Source: Tillus elongatus (taxonomy: Eukaryota; Arthropoda; Insecta; Coleoptera; Cleridae). Taken from it: a stretch of DNA of 64,000 bases. Every line of letters begins with the position of its first letter. The first letter of the stretch is position 1. The position numbers and the translations under genes are program-made. Shown here piece by piece: positions 29,281 to 43,715 of this stretch. Location of the stretch: assembly GCA_964006375.1 (NCBI GenBank), contig OZ023270.1:70595082-70659081 (forward strand). The letters are read 5' to 3'. The notes beneath the pieces were generated by a model. It had not been told where the DNA came from. It saw only the letters and a program-made list of their open reading frames with translations, and did no database searches.

Positions 29281-30130
29281 AAAAGCCTGGACGCAGCAAG
29301 TGCCTTATGGTAGTGAATTTTCATAGAAATGATCTGGCACAAAATATTTTATTATAACTTTATCCTTGTAACATAGAAATCTAAATTTTGGTGTATAATT
29401 TACTTTTTATATTTTAAATAAAAGCTACATAGAGAGCGATAATTGACTAACAGTGTAAATTAAAGGTACAATCATAGCAAATGGACACATGATGCCTAGT
29501 AAGAGGATGCTTCAGCAATTTTCAATCTCGATAGAACAGACTAGTGAGCTTTGCAAATGAATCATAAAGAAGAAAGAGAGGAAAATAAACCGAAAGTGAA
29601 GCTACCGGAACGTCTTATGCGGTGGATCACAAGAAGGTTTTTGTAGGGTGATACGTATGTAAAATGGTTTAGCAGTAAGAGTAAGCAAAGCGTCATGTTA
29701 AGAGTAAAGACTGTAACAGCGGCAGAAGCAGAAGTCAATGGAAGCCACGTGTGTTCGGTAAGAGAAAATTTTAGGAAGAAACTATTGACTTTTAATAATA
29801 ACAATAGACTAAAAACGATGCGAGTTGTAAGGAAAATAGAAATGATCTAGAACAAAATATTTTATTATAACTTTTTTTTCTTCTAACGTAGAAATCTAAA
29901 TTTTGGTGTATAGCTTACTCTTTATATCGTAAACTTATCTACCAAATTTGGTTACCATAGCTTTTATTTATTTTTTGAGATAAAACTTTTTTTTTTTGAA
30001 TGAAAACTCAAAATTTTCCGGAAAACCTCGTCCGATTTTCCTGACTAATGAACTTATCCAAGCCATTTACAAAAGGAAGGTACGTGACAAATTTTATCAG
30101 AATCGGCCCATTATTTTTTGAGTCATCGGT

Positions 30131-31058
<928 letters not shown>

Positions 31059-31060
31059 CT

Positions 31061-31075
31061 GCCCCCCTCCTTAAG
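31061..31075 (-). promoter_or_regulatory. Polypurine tract
   Basis: On the minus strand this reads CTTAAGGAGGGGGGC, two bases from the 3' LTR. It is the usual plus-strand DNA primer for LTR elements and overlaps the pol stop codon (TAA, 31073-31071). Confidence 0.8.
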
Positions 31076-34000
31076 ACTGTTCGTCCCGAACAGTATTTAC
31101 CGGCCGCCAACTTGGGGGTTCGTTGCCCCGATAGGGACTCAACCTCTCTATGTGAACAACTTTGGGTTTAGTTCTTGGAGACAGCTGGATTCTGTAGACT
31201 AGGTCGTTAATTTTCTTAGTCACCAAGTATGGCCCTTCCCATGGTTTCTGAAGTTTGGGACTGAGGCCCTTTCTCCTTGTTGGTTGGTACAGCCACACTG
31301 CATCACCTTCCTTGAATGTATGGGGTGTTGCTCTGCGATCCAAGCGCATCTTCATCCGGTCACTGCTTAAGAGGAGCCTATCTCTGACACATCTGTGTAT
31401 AGTGCGCAGTTTTCCTTCTAGGTCGGCGACATACTCAGGTAACGTAGCTAGGTCCGCTATGTCCTCGTTCGGTGGTGGTCTCGTCATGTCGATTGGTAGC
31501 CGCATCTTTCTGCCGGTCAACATCATGGATGGAGTGTAGCCGGTAGATTCATGCTGAGAGCTTCTGTAAGCTAGGAGGAACAGAGGTATCAGCTTGTCCC
31601 ATGTTCTCTGATTCTCGTCAACAAACATAGCAAGATACTGATTGATGGTCCTGTTATGCCGTTCTACCATGCCGTCTGATTGAGGGTGGAGTGGCGTTGT
31701 TCTCGTTTTCTTTATGCCTAGCAAGTCCATTAGGCTCTTCCAGACCTCTGATTCGAAATTCCGGCCCTGGTCGGTGTGAATCTCCAAGGGTACGCCATGC
31801 CGTGATATGACATTTTCCATCAGGGCTTCTGCTACGGTCGTTGCCTCTTGGTTGGGGATCGGCGCAACTTCAGGCCATTTCGAGAAGTAGTCCATCGCCA
31901 CCATTATGTATCTGTTCCCAGACTCTGTGATGGGAAAAGGTCCTGCGATGTCTACGGCAACTCTCTCCCACGGTGTACCTGAGATGTACTGCATCATTTT
32001 TCCTCTGGATCGGGTCTTTGGTCCTTTCTTTGAAGCACATTGGTCACACCTTTTGCACCATTCTTCCACGCTTCTTCGGCAGTTTATCCAATAGAGGCGG
32101 TCTCTCACTCTGGCAAGAGTCCTGTTGATCCCAAAGTGGCCTCCACTTCTACTATTGTGTAACTCTTGAAGAACACTGTCTATGCACTCACGTGGCACAA
32201 CGGTCTGGTATATACAGTCTCTACCATCGGCAGTTTCCCATTTTCGAGTGATCATGTCATTCTTTAGACACAATGAGTCCCATTGTAGCCAGTAGCCTTT
32301 AACCTCCGCCCCAAACCGGGACACATCATGCCACTCAGGTCTTTTCCCTTTTTGTAGCCATTCTCTAATATTTTTCAAGTCTGGATCTGTCTTCTGTGCG
32401 TCTCTGATGTATTCAAGATTTACGTCTAGATCGGTATTATTCTCCTTTTCCGTCACCAGTTGTTTGATCTGATGAGTTACTTTATCGATCTCTTTGTTCT
32501 CTTGTCGCTCGCAAAATTTACATTCATGCACTGAACATGGTCTTCTTGACAGGCTGTCTGCATTGGCGTGACTTCTTCCTCTTCGATGTTCAATCCGGAA
32601 GTCGTAGCTCTGCAGTTTCTCTATCCATCGGGCTATCTGTCCTTCGGGATTTCTAAAGTTCAGAAGCCATTGCAGAGCAGAGTGATCTGACCTCACGCGG
32701 AATGTTCTTCCGTACAGGAAGCTGTGGAAATGTTCGATGGATCTTACAACTGCCAGCAGTTCTTTCCGGGTTACACAGTAATTCCGTTCTGCTTTTCCGA
32801 ACGTTTTGCTGAAGTAGCCTATCACAACTTCTTCTCCGGCTCGGAGCTGCGAGAGTACTGCCCCGATGCCATACTGGGAAGCATCGGTGTCCAGTATGAA
32901 CAGTCCTTCGTCCTGAGGATAAGCCAGTATAGGAGCAGTGAGAAGACGATGTTTGAGTTCTCTAAAAGACTCTTGGCAATCTGGTGACCAGATGAACTCG
33001 GCCTTATTTTCAGTCAGGCTATGCAGAGGTTTCGCAATGCTGCTGAAGTACTTCACAAAGCGTCGGTAATAGCTGCAAAGTCCCAGAAAACTTCTGACCT
33101 CATGTTTGTTCCTCGGCACAGGCCAGTCTCTTACTGCCTTTATTTTTTCTGGATCAGTTTCTATCCCTCTCTCAGAAACGACATGTCCGAGGAAACTCAC
33201 TTTCTTCTGGAAGAGGACGCATTTCTTGGGATTGAGTTGCATATTGGCACCTCTCAGCCTGGAGAAAACTTGCTTCAGATTCGACAGGTGTTCATCGAAA
33301 GTCCTTCCAATCACCATGACATCATCGAGATACACCAGGCATGTTTCCCATGTCAGTCCTCTCAGCACTAACTCCATTAGTCGCTCGAAGGTGGCAGGAG
33401 CATTACATAAGCCGAATGGCATGACCTTGAATTGGTACAACCCATTCCCGGTTGAAAAAGCAGTCTTCTCCTTATCGTCTTTATGGAGTTCTACTTGCCA
33501 GTAGCCACTTTTCAGGTCTAATGTAGAGAACCACTTTGATCCGGCCAAAGTGTTCAAAGTGTCGTCGTTCCGGGGCAGGGGATAACTGTCCTTCTTGGTG
33601 ACATCATTCAGCTTCCTATAGTCCACGCAAAATCTCATAGTGCCGTCTTTCTTGGTGACCAAAACTACTGGGGACGACCAAGGACTATTAGACTCCTCGA
33701 TCACACCATCTTCCAGCATTTCGTTAACCATCGCCTTGATTTCTGATTGCTTGGCAAAAGGCAGTCTTCTCGGCGGCTGTCTAATTGGTCTTGCGTCGCC
33801 AGTATTAATTCTGTGTTGCACTAGACTCGTACGACCTGTGATTTTCTCTTGAGCGAAAATATCGGCCTCCTCCAATATGAACTTCAGGGCCATTTCCATC
33901 TCCATGTTGTTCAATTGGCCCCATGAACTCTTGAACCGCTCTACTATTTCTACTGGCAGTCTTCTGTCTAATGAAGTGGGTGTCACGTTTCTTGACAACG

Positions 34001-34793
34001 TCACTCGGTCAATGGGCTCGCAAGTGGCGATAACCTCACCTTCCTTCAATGTGACTCTGTTAGTTTGCACGTTAGCCACTCTTATGGGTATTGTCTTCTT
34101 CGGGTCTACTAAGCATCGTGCGACGAGGGCACCATCATGTCTATCTTTAAGGGGCTCCGCTATGAGAGCAGACATACCATCAAGTTTCTCCTCTAGCCTG
34201 GCTCTGACAATCTTCTCACTGTTACCAGGAATCCGTGTATCCTCGTCGACAATAAGTCTCACCCTGGGATTAGCTTCGCCTGCTGTTGGAGATAAATGCA
34301 ACTCTTCGTTACCGATTTTCAAGATCTTATTCTGGAAGTCTACTGACAGGACATCGAAATCTTCCATTAAATCCAGGCCCAGAATAAATTCGTCGACGAC
34401 TTCTGCGACGACAGCCGTTACATGTAACTCAGTACTGCCCAGCCTAATGTAAACAGTGGCCTCTCCATGCACGGGTATTCTATCTCCTTTTGCCGTCTCC
34501 AACACAGGCTGTTTGTTGGTCGTGAGTGCCGACCTGTTTGGCAACATGTCTGGACGTACAACGGATCTAGTGGCACCAGTATCGATGGTGAAACTGCATT
34601 GTCTTCCGTGTATGCTGCCAGGTATAACGAGGCTCTCGCGGTAGCGTCGGATAGTGGAGACCTTGACTTTGGGGCCTTGGGACTCGCACGCCAGCTGTAG
34701 CCCCCTTACACTGGCGTCAGGTCGTTTCCCTGACGGCGCTCCCTGCTGGTGTATTCTTGTCCTCTGCGAGCCACCGGTTGGGTTTGTGAGCAC
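31071..34793 (-). CDS. pol: Gypsy Pol polyprotein (protease, RT, RNase H, integrase)
   Basis: 1,240 open codons, no stop or frameshift. Domains in order: aspartic protease with DTGA at about residues 71-74; reverse transcriptase with VDYRKLN near 390 and the catalytic YLDD at 488-491; RNase H with DTDAS near 635, KELLA near 678 and SDHSAL near 703; integrase with an HHCC zinc finger (H879, H886, C916, C919) and DD35E catalytic residues D948, D1008 and E1044. The frame begins with GTG, not ATG, 88 bases before the gag stop and in the -1 frame, so it should be made as a Gag-Pol fusion by -1 frameshifting at GGGAAAC (34730-34724). Domain order RT-RH-IN identifies Ty3/Gypsy (Metaviridae) rather than Copia. 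Clade within Gypsy not assigned. Confidence 0.93.
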   Translation of the reverse strand: MLTNPTGGSQRTRIHQQGAPSGKRPDASVRGLQLACESQGPKVKVSTIRRYRESLVIPGSIHGRQCSFTIDTGATRSVVRPDMLPNRSALTTNKQPVLETAKGDRIPVHGEATVYIRLGSTELHVTAVVAEVVDEFILGLDLMEDFDVLSVDFQNKILKIGNEELHLSPTAGEANPRVRLIVDEDTRIPGNSEKIVRARLEEKLDGMSALIAEPLKDRHDGALVARCLVDPKKTIPIRVANVQTNRVTLKEGEVIATCEPIDRVTLSRNVTPTSLDRRLPVEIVERFKSSWGQLNNMEMEMALKFILEEADIFAQEKITGRTSLVQHRINTGDARPIRQPPRRLPFAKQSEIKAMVNEMLEDGVIEESNSPWSSPVVLVTKKDGTMRFCVDYRKLNDVTKKDSYPLPRNDDTLNTLAGSKWFSTLDLKSGYWQVELHKDDKEKTAFSTGNGLYQFKVMPFGLCNAPATFERLMELVLRGLTWETCLVYLDDVMVIGRTFDEHLSNLKQVFSRLRGANMQLNPKKCVLFQKKVSFLGHVVSERGIETDPEKIKAVRDWPVPRNKHEVRSFLGLCSYYRRFVKYFSSIAKPLHSLTENKAEFIWSPDCQESFRELKHRLLTAPILAYPQDEGLFILDTDASQYGIGAVLSQLRAGEEVVIGYFSKTFGKAERNYCVTRKELLAVVRSIEHFHSFLYGRTFRVRSDHSALQWLLNFRNPEGQIARWIEKLQSYDFRIEHRRGRSHANADSLSRRPCSVHECKFCERQENKEIDKVTHQIKQLVTEKENNTDLDVNLEYIRDAQKTDPDLKNIREWLQKGKRPEWHDVSRFGAEVKGYWLQWDSLCLKNDMITRKWETADGRDCIYQTVVPRECIDSVLQELHNSRSGGHFGINRTLARVRDRLYWINCRRSVEEWCKRCDQCASKKGPKTRSRGKMMQYISGTPWERVAVDIAGPFPITESGNRYIMVAMDYFSKWPEVAPIPNQEATTVAEALMENVISRHGVPLEIHTDQGRNFESEVWKSLMDLLGIKKTRTTPLHPQSDGMVERHNRTINQYLAMFVDENQRTWDKLIPLFLLAYRSSQHESTGYTPSMMLTGRKMRLPIDMTRPPPNEDIADLATLPEYVADLEGKLRTIHRCVRDRLLLSSDRMKMRLDRRATPHTFKEGDAVWLYQPTRRKGLSPKLQKPWEGPYLVTKKINDLVYRIQLSPRTKPKVVHIERLSPYRGNEPPSWRPVNTVRDEQS
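34688..34730 (-). promoter_or_regulatory. Programmed -1 frameshift signal
   Basis: On the minus strand the heptamer G GGA AAC (34730-34724, gag frame spaced) fits X XXY YYZ. Six bases later ACGCCAG (34717-34711) pairs perfectly with CTGGCGT (34694-34688). Inside that, TGTA can pair with TACA after one bulged G. The gag stop TAA is within the upper stem and loop. Slipping one base back at GGGAAAC enters the pol frame exactly. Heptamer, 6 nt spacer and stem match known retroviral signals. Confidence 0.85.
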
Positions 34794-36100
34794 TGCCTAC
34801 TTATGTGCCCTTTCCTACCACACTTGTAGCATTCTATGTGCGACCAATCTGATTTCGTCTTACGTGCTCCAACCGTTGCAGTGAGCTTGCTTATGGCTTC
34901 CTTCATCAACTTCATTTCTTGCCTTAGTTCCTCTGTCGCGTCTGCATGGTCCTCTATCTCCTTCACTTCGCGCAGCCTGTTGCGGCGAGGTTGAGATGCA
35001 TTCTTGGCTGCTTCAAATTCCAAACCATAAATGACGCAGTCTGTAAGTGTTTTTAACCTTCCGAGCCTTAAAGCTTGTTGCATTTCATTGTCAAGTACCC
35101 CATCGATGAAGGTCTGGACGGTGATCTGGTTGACAAATTCTTCTGGGGCTTGCGGATATGCCAGTCGCACAAGTTTCTCCACTTCGGCACTAAATTCTTG
35201 CAGAGTCTCGTTTGGCTTCTGGACCCTTGTCTTTAGTTGTGTCTGGTAGACCTGGCTCATGTACTTGTTACCATATCTCAAATCTAGGGCCTGTATCACT
35301 GTTAAGTAGTTTTGTTGTTTCGACTCCGGGATGTTCTGGAGGATTTCTAGGGCTTTACCTCGAAGCGAGAGAATTAGAGCAGTGGCTGCCTGTTGTTCGC
35401 TCCACCCATTGCTGAGAGCTGCCGCCTCAAAGTGCCTCCTGTACATGGGCCACGATGTTTCTCCGTCAAAAGTCGGCGGCTTTAGGGTTCCATGAAGCTG
35501 CTGCACGGCTGGCATATCTTCTTCCGGACGATTTTGAACTGGAGACGTTCCAGTAACTCCTCTTGGCTGAGTTATATCAGTCTGACCCATCACCTGTTCT
35601 GTCAGTTCTTTATGTCTGATGTCTGTGCCTTTCATCATCATCTTTATTTGTTCTTTCAATCCTTCAACTTCTTCCCATTGTTTATTCAAATCCTCTGTTA
35701 CATTTTCTACTTTCCTGTTCACATTTTCTATTTGTTCGTTGATCTGTTCAATTTCTTCTTTTACATCGACTCTCATATTGTGGAACATACTTCGGAGGTC
35801 TTCTTTGTCTTCTTCACGTTGCTTCTTGAGTTCTTCTTTATCTTCTTGTCGTCGTTGTTCGTCTTCTTCGCGTTGCCTCTTGAGGTCTTCTTTATATTCT
35901 TGTCGTCGTTCTTCGTCTTCTTCGCGTTGCTTCTTGAGTTCTTCTTTGTCTTCTTGCCGTCGTCGTTCATCTTCTTCGCGCCGTCTTCTTTCTTCTTCTT
36001 GTCGTCGTTGTTCGTCTTCTTCGCGTTGCTTCTTCAGTAAGTCCATCAACTCTTTGATTTCAGCCATCTCGTCGTAGTCAGTCGATCTAGTGTTTACCAT
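34706..36100 (-). CDS. gag: Gypsy Gag polyprotein
   Basis: 464 codons from ATG at 36100. Residues about 15-150 form a highly charged Arg/Glu/Gln/Lys coiled coil built from repeats of KKQREEDEQRRQE type. Residues about 205-380 match the retrotransposon Gag capsid region (WPMYRRHFEAAALSNGW, LRGKALEILQNIP, FIDGVLDNEMQQAL). A single CCHC zinc knuckle (CYKCGRKGHISRQC) near the C-terminus should bind the element's RNA. The last 29 codons overlap pol. The role is assembly of the cytoplasmic particle. The long repetitive coiled coil is unusual in length and has produced spurious frames on the opposite strand (35492-36077). Confidence 0.9.
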   Translation of the reverse strand: MVNTRSTDYDEMAEIKELMDLLKKQREEDEQRRQEEERRRREEDERRRQEDKEELKKQREEDEERRQEYKEDLKRQREEDEQRRQEDKEELKKQREEDKEDLRSMFHNMRVDVKEEIEQINEQIENVNRKVENVTEDLNKQWEEVEGLKEQIKMMMKGTDIRHKELTEQVMGQTDITQPRGVTGTSPVQNRPEEDMPAVQQLHGTLKPPTFDGETSWPMYRRHFEAAALSNGWSEQQAATALILSLRGKALEILQNIPESKQQNYLTVIQALDLRYGNKYMSQVYQTQLKTRVQKPNETLQEFSAEVEKLVRLAYPQAPEEFVNQITVQTFIDGVLDNEMQQALRLGRLKTLTDCVIYGLEFEAAKNASQPRRNRLREVKEIEDHADATEELRQEMKLMKEAISKLTATVGARKTKSDWSHIECYKCGRKGHISRQCSQTQPVARRGQEYTSRERRQGNDLTPV

Positions 36101-36146
36101 TTACAGCTAGCTTAGTTGTCCACTTCTTCACTCACTTATCCCACAC

Positions 36147-36157
36147 TTCTGACACCA
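36147..36157 (-). promoter_or_regulatory. Primer-binding site, tRNA-Leu type
   Basis: On the minus strand, three bases after the 5' LTR, the sequence is TGGTGTCAGAA. It is complementary to a tRNA 3' end TTCTGACACCA, which fits tRNA-Leu acceptor stems beginning GTCAGAA. The tRNA identity is from memory. Confidence 0.7.
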
Positions 36158-36160
36158 AAT

Positions 36161-36884
36161 TGTTACGTTTTCTCCGGGTTCTGGATAAGTGAGACTTTTA
36201 ATTTTAACAAAACAACTTTATTTACTCTCTAAATATGGGTACAATAAAATTTCTAGAATGTCTCTCTCACAAAACACTTAATTTACTGTCTACAATTACT
36301 AATCTGCACACAAGTCTCTACACTGGTACTACAGTAGCTACTCTCTTAACACTTTACACTGCTTCTTCAAGTCACTACCACATTCTCTTACTGAACTGAA
36401 CTAACTTGGGCTGGCTTGCTTTCGCTTTTATATACTCGCCGTACCTTCCCCTCCTTTCTAGAGCGTTCCAGGACCTTCTTTTACTAGAAGGTTCTGTGAA
36501 TACAGATCGGTCCCGTGTGTATACAGGGGGATGTATATACAGGATGATCCAAATGTGGTCACCACTCCTATGTTACACAAGAGGTGTTTCTCGAACTATA
36601 AGACCTCTCTGCGTATACAGGGTGTAAGGGTTCTCTGCGTATACAGGGTGTATATACAGGGTGTTCGGAATGTGCAGACCTCAGTTATCCGTTCCGACGG
36701 GGTACAAGTTGGTAACTTCGTTATTTCTGGTCCTAGAGGGTTGAGACTTCGCCTGAGGGGGGTCACCCCAGGCACCCCCAGGGGGGTGGGCAGCGGTGTT
36801 GCCAGATTGTGCAAAAATTCCCAGATGTTGGGGAAATTCTGGATATGTGGCAACACCGCACCTACGTCTATTGAAGTGCTTTGT

Positions 36885-36888
<4 letters not shown>
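36161..36888 (-). repeat. Gypsy 5' LTR
   Basis: 728 bp, same bounds as the 3' LTR. This copy carries the promoter for the element in minus orientation. No promoter element was identified with certainty. Confidence 0.92.

Positions 36889-36969
<81 letters not shown>
36889..36969. repeat. (TA)n microsatellite between Gypsy and mariner
   Basis: Uninterrupted TA. Begins with the ATAT duplicate of the Gypsy target and ends at the mariner's TA target. Confidence 0.85.
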
Positions 36970-40068
<3,099 letters not shown>

Positions 40069-40190
40069 AAAATTGAAAACTGACCCCGGATATAGGTTCT
40101 AGGGGTCCTAGTTCGCGCTCATTTGCAAATATTTTTTTCAAAATTCAAAAGTCTTCATTATTGGATTTTCTCTACGAAACTTCACTAAAA

Positions 40191-40867
40191 ACAGGTAAGA
40201 TCGAGTCGAGTATATATTATTTCTAAATCTATGGTTTCGCTTTCGCGTATATATAATTTAAATTATCAACCTGTATACACTAATGTAACTATTATTTCCT
40301 TTAATCTGTTATACAATTGTAGCGTTCTATCCCATCCTTAACAATCAGTCATCCGAAATAGACATTCTGGCTGGCATCAAATATTAGAATGAAAGAGAGA
40401 GCGATAGAGAGAGGGAGAGAAGTGAATGAGAAGGAATCGCTTCAGTTATGTCAGAATCGTCTGTTGTCATACAGACTTGATAGATATTGGCAATTCCCAT
40501 GTCCGAGGAAGGACCGAGTAGCTTTCATTTGGCATTATCAATCACCGGGATAACCCTTCCTCCTTTCAGTACGTGTCTTAACCTCTCCCTCGTCTCGCTG
40601 GCTCTCTTTGGTCATCAGAGTATCCATCCGGGCCCTTGCACAGGACCCTTTAGATGATGGCCATGTCCTGTCATTTATATGCCCAATATCCATATCTCAT
40701 GCATTTATTATAAGCTGATATGTTAATTCTGTGACATCTCAAAAAGGGCTCACGTAAAACTATACAAGTTTTTATTAGAAACGAATATTTTCATTAAATT
40801 AGGATAGAAACAAACGAGTTTTTAAAATATTGCAAACTATCAAACATATTGTACAAAATTGTAAAAA
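40191..40867. other. Unassigned, less AT-rich sequence with GA-rich tract
   Basis: Contains a GAGA-rich purine tract (40390-40420) and a balanced-composition stretch to 40700. No open frame or repeat recognised, so it may be unique host sequence. Confidence 0.35.
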
Positions 40868-41004
40868 GCCTGGATGCATCAAGTGCGTTATGGTGGTGAA
40901 TTTTCATAGAAATGATCTGATCTGGCACAAAATATTTTATTATAACTTTTTTTTCTTGTAACATAGAAATCTAACTTTTGGTCTATAGTTTACTTTTTAA
41001 TTCT
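40868..41004 (-). repeat. HINE 3' fragment
   Basis: CCTGGATGCATCAAGTGCG followed by the subterminal motif and AGAAATGATCTG. It ends where LINE RNase H sequence starts. Confidence 0.55.
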
Positions 41005-41960
41005 ATTTGACGTGATCATACGCCGCCGCCAAGCATGGAACAGAGCCAGTGAAAGGGTGACAAACAACTCATCAGAATGGTATACAGACGGGTCTAAACA
41101 AAAGCAGGACTAGAAATAAAAGGACCCAGCTTTAGACACGCAAATTACCTAGGAAAAACTTCCAACAGCTTCACAGCAAAAATGCGTTCTCTAAATCTCT
41201 GTGCTCAGGATCGCATACAAAGAAGACTCAGAAATAAAGAGATCTACATCCTGTCAGGTAGCACTAAAGCCTCTCAAATCGTTCTAAACCTAGTCTAAAC
41301 TGACTTGGGACTGCAAATAATCCTTCAAGCAACTGGATATGATCAACAAAGTAACTTTGATGTGGGTACCAGGGCAAGAAGGCATTGAAGAAAACTAGGA
41401 AGCAGATAGCGTTGCAAAAAGGGCAGCTACAACGTCTTTCTATGGTCCAGAACCCTACTGTGGACTAACAAAAACAAAAAGCCTTGTAAACAATTAACTA
41501 GATATGTGGGTGAAGAACTAGATTATGTCATAATGGAGGAAAACGCCAGGCTTAAGGCGGGGAAAATGGTTCATCACCATTTTGTAAAGTGTTGCTTGAA
41601 TTGAACAAGGACGACTTGATTATCATCACAAGACTTTTCACAGTACACTCCCCAGTAAAGTTCCACCTTATGAAGCTGGGGGTAAAGCAGACAGTGAAAA
41701 CTGCAGATACTGCACTGAAGCAGTAGAAACAACAGACACTTGCTATGCGACTGCATGGTTCAGTTCTGCCAAAGGCTCAAACAACTTCGAGAGGTGACCT
41801 CAAGAACCCAGAGAATAGGTAAAATAGCCCCAAAAAGATAGTAGACTACATAAACAGTCTGAACTTTTTGGGTAACTATCAAGAAAAAGAGTCGCGCACA
41901 AAAGACCTATTGAAGTCGTAGACCTGAGGGGCCAAAGGCCTATACAACTCACAAAAACAA
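41005..41960 (+). pseudogene. LINE RNase H and C-terminal fragment
   Basis: Conceptual translation with frameshifts gives an RNase H domain. The first catalytic motif is WYTDGSK. The central part reads GPSFRHANYLGKTSNSF, then LNLCAQDRIQRRLRNKEIYILS. The closing motif is MWVPGQEGIE with EADSVAKRAA (typically PGHxGIxGNExAD). It is followed by GPEPYCGLTKTK and a Cys-containing tail (CRYCTEAVETTDT). This arrangement belongs to non-LTR elements that carry RNase H (I/R1/LOA-like), so it is a different family from the 8.3 and 13.3 kb LINEs. RT is missing. Stops throughout. Confidence 0.65.
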
Positions 41961-41977
41961 TCTACAATCTAGTGAAA

Positions 41978-42060
41978 CGATCGTCAGGTCTTTCAAACAT
42001 GTGTTGTGCTGATTTCCGTTCTCTAATTGTACTTATCAGTCCTTATCCCAGGCCTCAATC
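41978..42060 (+). repeat. Fragment of the hammerhead-like family
   Basis: GTGAAACGATCGTCAGGTC and TACTTATCAG match the 26126-26345 and 57346 repeats. Only the GAAAC-side half is present. Confidence 0.4.
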
Positions 42061-42065
42061 TTCAC

Positions 42066-42234
42066 TTAATTAGTGAATTTTCGTAGAAAAAAATCACTAA
42101 TGGGGAGACAGTGACTTATGAATTTTTTTTAAATGAGTGCGCACTCCACTAGAACCCATATGTGTTCTAGGTGAGTTCGCACTCATTCAAAAAAAATATT
42201 CAAAATTCAAAAGTCACAGTCTCCTCATTGGTGC

Positions 42235-42327
<93 letters not shown>

Positions 42328-42450
42328 ATATAAGTGTTGAAACTGACCCCGAATATGGGTCCTAGGAGACGTAGATCGCGTATGTTTGGAAAAAAATTAA
42401 ACTCAAAGGCGCTGTCTCCCCATTAGTTAAATTTTTCTACGAAGCTTCAC
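42066..42450. mobile_element. Head-to-head HINE 5' ends around (TA)n
   Basis: 42066-42140 is a plus 5' end (TTAGTGAATTTTCGTAG, GGGGAGACAGTGAC). 42150-42234 is a minus 5' end (GTCACAGTCTCCTCATTGG). (TA)n occupies 42235-42325, and a further minus 5' end closes at 42450 (CTGTCTCCCCATTAG, CTTCACTAATTAAG). No body or 3' end is present, so several insertions or rearrangements are stacked. Confidence 0.5.
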
Positions 42451-42497
42451 TAATTAAGTGAGGATTAAGACCTGAGATTAGCACTGATAAGATATTT

Positions 42498-42510
42498 AAA
42501 TATATATATA

Positions 42511-42599
<89 letters not shown>

Positions 42600-42836
42600 C
42601 ACAAAAAATAATGAGCCGATTTTGATATAAGATTAGGCATGTATCCAGGAAAATCGAACCAGGTTTCCCGAGAAAATTTTGTATCTCAAAAAAACATAGC
42701 AATATAATAAAATATATATAAACTATATACTAAAATATGCATTGCTATATTACAAGGAAAAAAGTTATAAAAAATATTTGGTGCCAGATCATTTCTATGA
42801 AGATTCACTACCATAACGCACTTGCTGCGCCCAGAC
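42498..42836 (+). mobile_element. HINE copy, 5'-truncated
   Basis: (TA)n at 42498-42598, a short body (AAAAAATAATGAGCCGATTTTG, GCCAGATCATTTCTATG) and a good 3' end, GATTCACTACC plus ACGCACTTGCTGCGC. Confidence 0.65.
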
Positions 42837-43502
42837 TTGTTACTATTTTCAAGTGGTTCAATAAAAATATTTCAAGTGACGATAGCTTTTACCATATTGC
42901 GGCTATTAAATGGTGCGTTTTCGCCTAATATAGTCTTACAAAATTTTTCATCAAGCTGTTTCGCAACAAGTAATGTGTGATGGTGAGGCTCCCTCATCTT
43001 GGAAATATAAATCACGCTCGTCTAAATTTAAATTCCTTTTTTCCTTATGATAATTTTCTAATTATCGTGATTGATTAATTTACTACGTTTTTTTTTGTTC
43101 GGGCATTAATACTAAAAGAATATGGGTTGACTGAAAAAAGTGCACATTACATTACAGGACAAGCCGAAATTTTTACGTCTCTCGAATGCCGAAATATCTA
43201 ATAGGGCATAGGCAATTGACTACCACTGCTGCGGTTCAAGACCCTCCTGTGTACCTAAATGACGAGACTGCATTTTAAACATATATATGATGTAAACAGC
43301 TATAATTAAATCAATCCCATTTAATTAATAAATCTAATATACATCATTGTTCTTACACGCAAGCCAATTACTTACAAGATTTTATTATAATACCCTAAGA
43401 AATATTATATTACAATATCAAACTAATCGTGTAGACGTTAATTACTCTTGATCCAGACTCTTCTAGATGGAATACGTTAGATTGTTGTGGTATTTGCCAT
43501 AT
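42837..43502. other. Unassigned AT-rich sequence
   Basis: No gene or known repeat. Confidence 0.3.
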
Positions 43503-43626
43503 TTTTAGTGAATTTTCTTTAAAAAAAATCACTAATGAGGAGATCCCGACTTTTGAATTTTGAAAAAATTTCTTCAAATGAGCGCTAATTAGGCCCCCTA
43601 GAACGCATATCCGGGGTCAGTTTCGA

Positions 43627-43715
<89 letters not shown>

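Noticed and set aside
31071..34793. Possible envelope gene or endogenous retrovirus status for the Gypsy element
   Set aside because: No open frame follows pol; the polypurine tract and LTR start immediately after the stop.
35492..36077. Long plus-strand frames rich in Phe/Ser/Leu
   Set aside because: Antisense shadow of the repetitive coiled-coil part of Gypsy gag.
40390..40420. GAGA-rich tract as a regulatory element
   Set aside because: Simple purine-rich low complexity; no gene nearby to support a promoter role.
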